Positions 34,275-38,455 of a stretch of 38,455 nucleotides of DNA are shown in pieces. A model generated the notes under the pieces. That model saw only the letters and a list, made by a program, of their open reading frames with translations. It did no database searches and was not told the origin of the DNA. Origin of the DNA: SAR324 cluster bacterium (GTDB taxonomy: Bacteria; SAR324; JACQKK01). The stretch spans positions 1 to 38,455 of the forward strand of contig JACZRV010000024.1 in the NCBI GenBank assembly GCA_022574555.1, read 5' to 3'. Both the position numbers and the translations under genes were made by a program. Positions within the stretch are counted from its first letter, which is position 1, and each line of letters begins with the position of its first letter.

Positions 34275-35861
34275 ATGACCTCCAAGATCCTCATCACCGG
34301 GGTGCTCCATCCCCGGGGCCTGGAGATCCTCCACGGCGCCGCGGACGTGACGGTCGACTACCGGCCGGATCTGCCCTACCCGGAAATTCTGCGCTGCATC
34401 GCGGAATACGACGCCCTGCTCACCCGGTCGGAAACCGGCGTGACACGGGAAATGATCGACGCCGGGCAGCGGCTCAAGGTGATCGCCCGTGCCGCGGTGG
34501 GGTTCGCCAATATCGATGTCGATTACGCGACGGAGAAAGGTATCCTGGTCATCAACACACCCGGAAAGAACACCAACTCGGCCGCTGAGCTCACCTTCGG
34601 ACTGCTGCTGGCCGCCGTGCGCAACGTGATCCCGGCCCATGCCCATTTGCAAAACCAGCAGTGGGATCGCCACCGCTTCGCCGGCACCGAGCTGATGGGC
34701 AAGACCATCGGCATCATCGGCTTGGGTAACGTGGGTCACCGGGTGGCCCGATTCGCCCGCGCCTTCGATATGGAGGTATTGGCTTACGACCCCTACATTT
34801 CAGACGAGGCGTTCGAGGTCAATCACGCCCACAAGGTCGACCTCGATGCCCTGATCACCCGATCCGACGTGATCTCCATTCATACCCCCAAGACACCGGA
34901 GACGACCGCCATGATCGATGCCGCCCGCATCGCCCGCATGAAGGATGGCGTGATTCTGCTCAATTTGGCCCGCGGCGGCCTGATCGACGAGGCGGCCCTG
35001 GCTGAGGCGTTGAAATCGGGCAAGGTTGCCGGAGCCGGCATCGATACCTGGGAACAGGAGCCATTGCGGGATAATCCGTTTCGCGATATGCCCCAGGTGG
35101 TCATGACACCCCATATCGGGGCCTCCACCGGCGAGGCGCAACTGCGCATCGCCGAATCGATCGCCGAGCAGGTACTGCGCGCCCTGCGCGAGGGGGTGGT
35201 GGACTTTCCGGTCAACATGCCCCGGCTCAAGGTGCTCACCACCCCCCGAGTCAAGTTCTACACCGTACTCGCGGAAAAGCTGGGGCGATTCGCGGTGCAA
35301 TCCCTGGATTTCAATCCGCGGCTGGTGCGCATCCTCTACCGGGGCGAGCTGACCTCCGAAGAGGGCTCCCTGGTGCGAAGGGCCTTTCTCAAGGGCTTCC
35401 TGGCCAGCACCTCGGACGACGCCGTGACCTTCGTCAACGCCGAGCGATTGGCCGAGGCGCGGCAGATCCATGTGATCGAGGAGGAAGACCCGGGTTTCAA
35501 GGACTACCAGAGCGCCGTGAAGTTCATCGTCTCCGATCACGAGCAGGAATTCACCATCGGGGGGGTCGTCTTCGGCGAGGACAATTACCGGCTGAGCCTG
35601 GTCAACGGATTCGCCTTCGAAGTGGTGCCCGATGGACACTTGCTGACCATGGTCAACGTGGATCAGCCCGGCGTGATCGGCAAGCTGGGCACCATCCTCG
35701 GCGACAATGGCGTAAATATCAGCCAGTTCGAGCTTTCACGCAACCGGCCCGGCGGTGAGGCCATGTCGGTCATCCGCGTCGATGGACCCGTCGATCGCGC
35801 GGTGCTGGAATCCCTGCGATCCCTGCCTTACGTTCTCTCCCTGCATCATATCGTGATTTAG
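34275..35861 (+). CDS. serA: D-3-phosphoglycerate dehydrogenase
   Basis: SerA oxidises 3-phosphoglycerate to 3-phosphohydroxypyruvate, the first step of serine synthesis. At 528 residues it is the long form with an extra domain before the ACT domain. Seen are the Rossmann motif TIGIIGLGNVGHRVARF, catalytic Arg in NLARGGLIDE, Glu in DTWEQEP and His in MTPHIGASTGEAQ. The C-terminal ACT domain (LTMVNVDQPGVIGKLGTILG) probably senses serine. It follows valS by 22 bases and may be cotranscribed. No good ribosome-binding site is visible. Confidence 0.96.
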   Translation: MTSKILITGVLHPRGLEILHGAADVTVDYRPDLPYPEILRCIAEYDALLTRSETGVTREMIDAGQRLKVIARAAVGFANIDVDYATEKGILVINTPGKNTNSAAELTFGLLLAAVRNVIPAHAHLQNQQWDRHRFAGTELMGKTIGIIGLGNVGHRVARFARAFDMEVLAYDPYISDEAFEVNHAHKVDLDALITRSDVISIHTPKTPETTAMIDAARIARMKDGVILLNLARGGLIDEAALAEALKSGKVAGAGIDTWEQEPLRDNPFRDMPQVVMTPHIGASTGEAQLRIAESIAEQVLRALREGVVDFPVNMPRLKVLTTPRVKFYTVLAEKLGRFAVQSLDFNPRLVRILYRGELTSEEGSLVRRAFLKGFLASTSDDAVTFVNAERLAEARQIHVIEEEDPGFKDYQSAVKFIVSDHEQEFTIGGVVFGEDNYRLSLVNGFAFEVVPDGHLLTMVNVDQPGVIGKLGTILGDNGVNISQFELSRNRPGGEAMSVIRVDGPVDRAVLESLRSLPYVLSLHHIVI

Positions 35862-35954
35862 CAGCTGGGGCGGGCAATCTCGATCCATAGCGATCCGTTC
35901 CATCAGATGCCCGGCCGGATTGATGTGGATTTCACTTCCAAAATCATGATATCG

Positions 35955-36006
35955 GAGGTGGGAGGAGTCTTCCAGGCGGTATTGGCGGCTCCAACTGGGA
36001 AATGTC
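35955..36006 (+). repeat. 52-bp direct repeat, copy A
   Basis: This block matches 38110-38161 at 43 of 52 positions, both in the same orientation. The best-conserved core is AGGCGGTATTGGC followed six bases later by AACTGGGAAAT. It ends 34 bases before the ATG of the DUF5602-like gene. With copy B it brackets a lower-GC two-gene segment. Confidence 0.75.
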
Positions 36007-36040
36007 TGATAACCGACCTACTGCGAAAAGGAGATTAGCC

Positions 36041-36970
36041 ATGAAACGAGTGAACTATTCACGTAATCACTCCGGCACGGGGGTTGCCCTTGCGTGCGTG
36101 ATCGGCCTTGCTGTTGGGCTGATATTTATTTTCGCCAAAACCACTTCAGCTTTGGCCAACGAGAGGGTCTACGGCGACCGCGTGTCACTCGGTGATGGTC
36201 AAATGGAGACGTATATCGAGTTCAACGGCGATGGGATTCCTGCCGCCATCGGGGTGGAATTCGGCGAGTCGCTGTTCGCCAATCTGCCACAGGGGATTGC
36301 CGACGGATACAATTGTTGGGATAAAAATGGGGACGGAAAACTATCGCTAAATCCACCGTACGAATGCGTTGCGGGTCACCACCGAGTGCTCTTTCTTCCC
36401 AAGCATGATGAGAATATCCCGTTCAATTGGGTGCTCCTCAATTGGAACCCGGGTGGCCACATACCCCCCGGCGTTTTTGATGTCCCGCATTTTGATATTC
36501 ACTTCTACATCATGGATTATGTGGCGAATAGTTTCATCCGGCCCGGGCCTTGTGGTCCGGAACTGGTGAACTGTGATGATTTCAAAAAGGGACAGATACC
36601 GATACCCCCAGCGAATATTCACCCGGATTTCAAGAACGTGCACGCCGTCGCTCCGAGAATGGGAAACCACCTCATCGACGTGACTGCTCCCGAGTTTCGT
36701 CCCAGACCTCCCGATGGGGACGGGCATGAGTTCACGTACGCGTTCATCTTTGGTGCTTATGATGGGCACATCACGTTTTACGAGCCAATGGTCACCGTGG
36801 CCTATTTCCAGTCCCACCCGAACGAATGCGCGCAGATCAAGCTGCCCTCCGAGTACGAGATCAGCGGCTACTATCCTACCGAGTATTGTATGCGGTATGC
36901 GCAGCGTGATGGCCGCTACACTGTCTCCCTGGAAGGCTTCGTAGAGCGCAAAGCGGGAAGGAAATATTGA
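36041..36970 (+). CDS. Secreted DUF5602-like (TTHB210-type) protein
   Basis: Starting at the ATG preceded by AAGGAGA (36041), the product is 309 residues. A signal peptide (about 13-39, ending TTSALA) leads to a mature part rich in His, Tyr and Pro. Features are an EF-hand-like loop DKNGDGKLSLN at 94-104, a His-rich PHFDIHFYIM at 149-158 and GNHLIDVTAPEF at 208-219. FIFGAYDGHITFYEPMVT follows. Six Cys in the mature part could form disulfides. This pattern fits DUF5602/TTHB210-like proteins, whose function is unknown; metal binding is an inference. Sampled lines are about 43% GC, well below the neighbouring serA. Confidence 0.75.
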   Translation: MKRVNYSRNHSGTGVALACVIGLAVGLIFIFAKTTSALANERVYGDRVSLGDGQMETYIEFNGDGIPAAIGVEFGESLFANLPQGIADGYNCWDKNGDGKLSLNPPYECVAGHHRVLFLPKHDENIPFNWVLLNWNPGGHIPPGVFDVPHFDIHFYIMDYVANSFIRPGPCGPELVNCDDFKKGQIPIPPANIHPDFKNVHAVAPRMGNHLIDVTAPEFRPRPPDGDGHEFTYAFIFGAYDGHITFYEPMVTVAYFQSHPNECAQIKLPSEYEISGYYPTEYCMRYAQRDGRYTVSLEGFVERKAGRKY

Positions 36971-36990
36971 TCTAGGACTCGATTTCTAAC

Positions 36991-37005
36991 AGGGGGTATT
37001 CCCCT
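36991..37005 (+). terminator. Short hairpin after the DUF5602-like gene
   Basis: AGGGG (36991-36995) and CCCCT (37001-37005) can pair around GTATT, 21 bases after the stop codon. The following bases are A-rich, not T-rich, so termination is uncertain. Confidence 0.25.
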
Positions 37006-37097
37006 CAATGAAAAAAATGCGATGACAGATTCAAATATTATTGTTACGAGACGAATTTTGAAATGTCTCACATTAATCCATGAGATCGGAGAAGATT

Positions 37098-37955
37098 ATG
37101 TCTGGTAAAATTCTAGTCACTGGAGCGACTGGAAACATTGGTTCAGGATTGGTCCCGGCACTACGCAGCGCAGGGGTTGAGGTACGTGCGTTTGTAAGGG
37201 ATGAAGCAAAAGCCCAACCCCTGAAGGATGCGGGTGCTGAGGTGATCGTCGGCGATCTAGACAAGCCTGAGACGATCAATGCTGCTGTCGAGGGAGTTGA
37301 AAAAATTTTCCTCTTGACCTTTAATGGCCCGACTGAAGCACAGCAGGGCCTAAATGTCATCGAAGCCGCCAAGCAAGTTGGAAGTCCCCATGTCGTAAGA
37401 CTATCGGGCTGGGGATCGGAAAAGAGCCGTATTGTCAAGAATCAACAGGAAATACACAAAGCCCTCAAGTCCTCGGGATTGTCCTGGACCATCGTACAGC
37501 CCACGTTTTTCATGCAAAATATAATGATGGCCGCACAAACTATAACATCCGACGGCAATATGTACTGGCCTATGAAGGACGGAAAAGTCGCCATGATCGA
37601 TGTTCGTGACGTCGTAGATGCATCCCTGGCAGTACTCACCGGAAGTGGTCATGAAGGCAAGACCTATATTCTTACAGGTCCGGCGGCAATTTCATTTCAC
37701 GATGTCGCTGGCACTTTAACAAAAATTCTCGGAAATAATGTCAATTATGTTAGCGTACCAGGAGAAGCTGCCAAAGAGTCCATGGTAGGCATGGGTGTAC
37801 CGGAATGGATTGCCATGGGTTATGTAGAGATGTTCGAAGGTTTCGGTGAGGGCTTTGCGGAAAACGTTCAAGATGGCATGATAGCACTCACGGGCAAGCC
37901 AGGCCGCTCCTTTGAGCAGTTCGCAAACGATTTCAAGCAGGTGTTCAGCGGCTGA
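37098..37955 (+). CDS. NmrA-like NAD(P)-binding protein (atypical SDR)
   Basis: I start at the ATG at 37098, which has GGAGAAG upstream and begins MSGKILVTGATGNIGSGL; an earlier in-frame ATG is less well placed. The 285-residue protein has the Rossmann motif GATGNIG, the acid-loop AFVRDEAKA for cofactor phosphate or ribose and GDLDKPETI. HVVRLSGWG and TIVQPTFFMQN are also typical of the NmrA/YtfG group. The classical SDR Tyr-x-x-x-Lys is not visible, as is common in this group, whose members act as quinone or NAD(P)H sensors or reductases. Sampled GC is about 40%, suggesting transfer. Confidence 0.87.
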   Translation: MSGKILVTGATGNIGSGLVPALRSAGVEVRAFVRDEAKAQPLKDAGAEVIVGDLDKPETINAAVEGVEKIFLLTFNGPTEAQQGLNVIEAAKQVGSPHVVRLSGWGSEKSRIVKNQQEIHKALKSSGLSWTIVQPTFFMQNIMMAAQTITSDGNMYWPMKDGKVAMIDVRDVVDASLAVLTGSGHEGKTYILTGPAAISFHDVAGTLTKILGNNVNYVSVPGEAAKESMVGMGVPEWIAMGYVEMFEGFGEGFAENVQDGMIALTGKPGRSFEQFANDFKQVFSG

Positions 37956-38002
37956 AAAGATGACACAACCAATAAAAGGTTTGAATTGGTGGTCCTATCA
38001 TA

Positions 38003-38020
38003 TCCTGAGCATGTCGAAGG
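38003..38020. repeat. Dispersed near-palindromic motif
   Basis: TCCTGAGCATGTCGAAGG is a version of the CCTTCGACA-GCTCAGGA sequence seen in many copies in intergenic DNA of several phyla. This is a resemblance recalled from general knowledge, not a search result. It lies between the NmrA-like gene and copy B of the 52-bp repeat. Confidence 0.5.
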
Positions 38021-38109
38021 GAGGAGGGCTGCTATGTCGCCCGTCTCGAAGGGCACTGGGAACCTGTTAAATTATCTTCGCTTCCATTTATAAAAAAATA
38101 GCGGTAATG

Positions 38110-38161
38110 GAGGTTGGCCGAGTCGTCTAGGCGGTATTGGCAACTCTAACTGGGAAATATC
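38110..38161 (+). repeat. 52-bp direct repeat, copy B
   Basis: The partner of 35955-36006 (83% identical by hand alignment, no gaps). It lies 74 bases before the start of the cupin gene, as copy A lies 34 bases before the DUF5602-like gene. Each copy therefore stands just upstream of a gene on the same strand, which leaves open both a mobile-element border and a shared regulatory leader. Confidence 0.75.
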
Positions 38162-38235
38162 GGTTCACTTGATCGCTCGCGTATTGCGAGATAGTTATCG
38201 AGGTAGCGGGAGCGCACCGATTCGAGGGGACGTTT

Positions 38236-38455
38236 GTGGAGTATGTCACGCGCCAGAAATTTTCCGTGCCGGTGGACGAAGGAGACGTTTCGCAGGATTG
38301 GGCCGGGCGCGGGTTTTCGTGCAGTTGGTTCGTCGATCCGCCGGGCCGGGAGTGGAACGATTTCGTGCACCGCAGCAACGAAGTGGTCACGGTGGTGGAA
38401 GGCCGGCTGCGCATGACCATCGCCGGCGAATCCTGCATCGCCGAGCCGGGCGACG
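38236..38455 (+). CDS. Cupin-domain protein, truncated by the window end
   Basis: The frame starts at a GTG preceded by GAGGGG at six bases and runs off the end after 73 codons. The visible part has the first cupin motif elements: FVHRSNEVVTVVEGRLRMTI followed by AGESCIAEPGD, the usual G-x-x-x-x-x-P-G-D turn. The His of HRSNE could be a metal ligand. Codon and base composition are high-GC again, unlike the two genes upstream. Confidence 0.75.
   Translation, partial: MEYVTRQKFSVPVDEGDVSQDWAGRGFSCSWFVDPPGREWNDFVHRSNEVVTVVEGRLRMTIAGESCIAEPGD

Noticed and set aside
38110..38161. tRNA-like look of the repeat (GGCCGAGTCGTCTAGGC resembles a class II D-arm)
   Set aside because: No anticodon stem with a seven-base loop, no T-arm and no acceptor pairing could be built.
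38127..38438. 103-codon minus-strand frame at the window end
   Set aside because: Antisense of the partial cupin gene, which has a recognisable motif and a ribosome-binding site.

Overview
The window reads as a chromosomal segment of a Gram-negative bacterium of fairly high GC (about 60% or more in most sampled lines). An LptF/LptG-type lipopolysaccharide exporter subunit, a proton-pumping complex I, a BamE/SmpA-like envelope protein and a class A RNase P RNA all point that way. A complex I operon with no NuoE/F/G between NuoD and NuoH, a J-like/RodZ-HTH protein, a MinD-like ATPase and an acidic pseudo-receiver protein suggest a deltaproteobacterial-grade or related uncultured lineage. No 16S or protein tree is possible here, so this placement is an inference.

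Layout. Positions 1-4470 hold the start of a minus-strand respiratory complex I operon, nuoA-B-C-D-(gap)-H. Positions 4471-13575 are minus-strand metabolic genes: a Uma2 nuclease-like protein, a 957-residue FAD/Fe-S oxidoreductase of the YdiJ type, a methyltransferase, an acetyl-CoA acetyltransferase, a DsbA-like isomerase, a glycerophosphodiester phosphodiesterase and a divergent YchF-like P-loop protein. A short plus-strand pair (cyclophilin-like protein, methyltransferase) converges on a minus-strand run that ends with ydcF and begins with rsmD. The run also carries an RDD membrane protein, a TPR protein and an SH3/SmpA-like envelope protein.

From 19658 the plus strand carries citrate synthase, a small protein, an alpha/beta hydrolase, a DMT-family transporter and a FecR-domain protein. 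A minus-strand luciferase-like oxidoreductase follows, then rnpB (RNase P RNA) with a near-consensus promoter. Positions 26007-31611 are the most unusual section. A degenerate J-domain/RodZ-type HTH protein, a MinD-like ATPase and an LptF/LptG permease lie on the minus strand. They are divergent from an 843-residue protein with a receiver-like domain lacking its phospho-accepting Asp, about 600 residues of acidic low-complexity sequence and a short C-terminal helix reminiscent of PopZ. valS and serA follow that gene.

The right end (about 35955-38161) is a lower-GC two-gene segment, a secreted DUF5602-like protein and an NmrA-like NAD(P)-binding protein. It is bracketed by two copies of a 52-bp imperfect direct repeat, which suggests an inserted or transferred unit. 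A truncated cupin gene runs off the end.

Most genes are housekeeping. The best candidates for something undescribed are the pseudo-receiver/MinD/J-HTH group, which may be a polarity or envelope-organising module, and the repeat-bracketed segment. No CRISPR array, tRNA, rRNA or recognisable transposase was seen.
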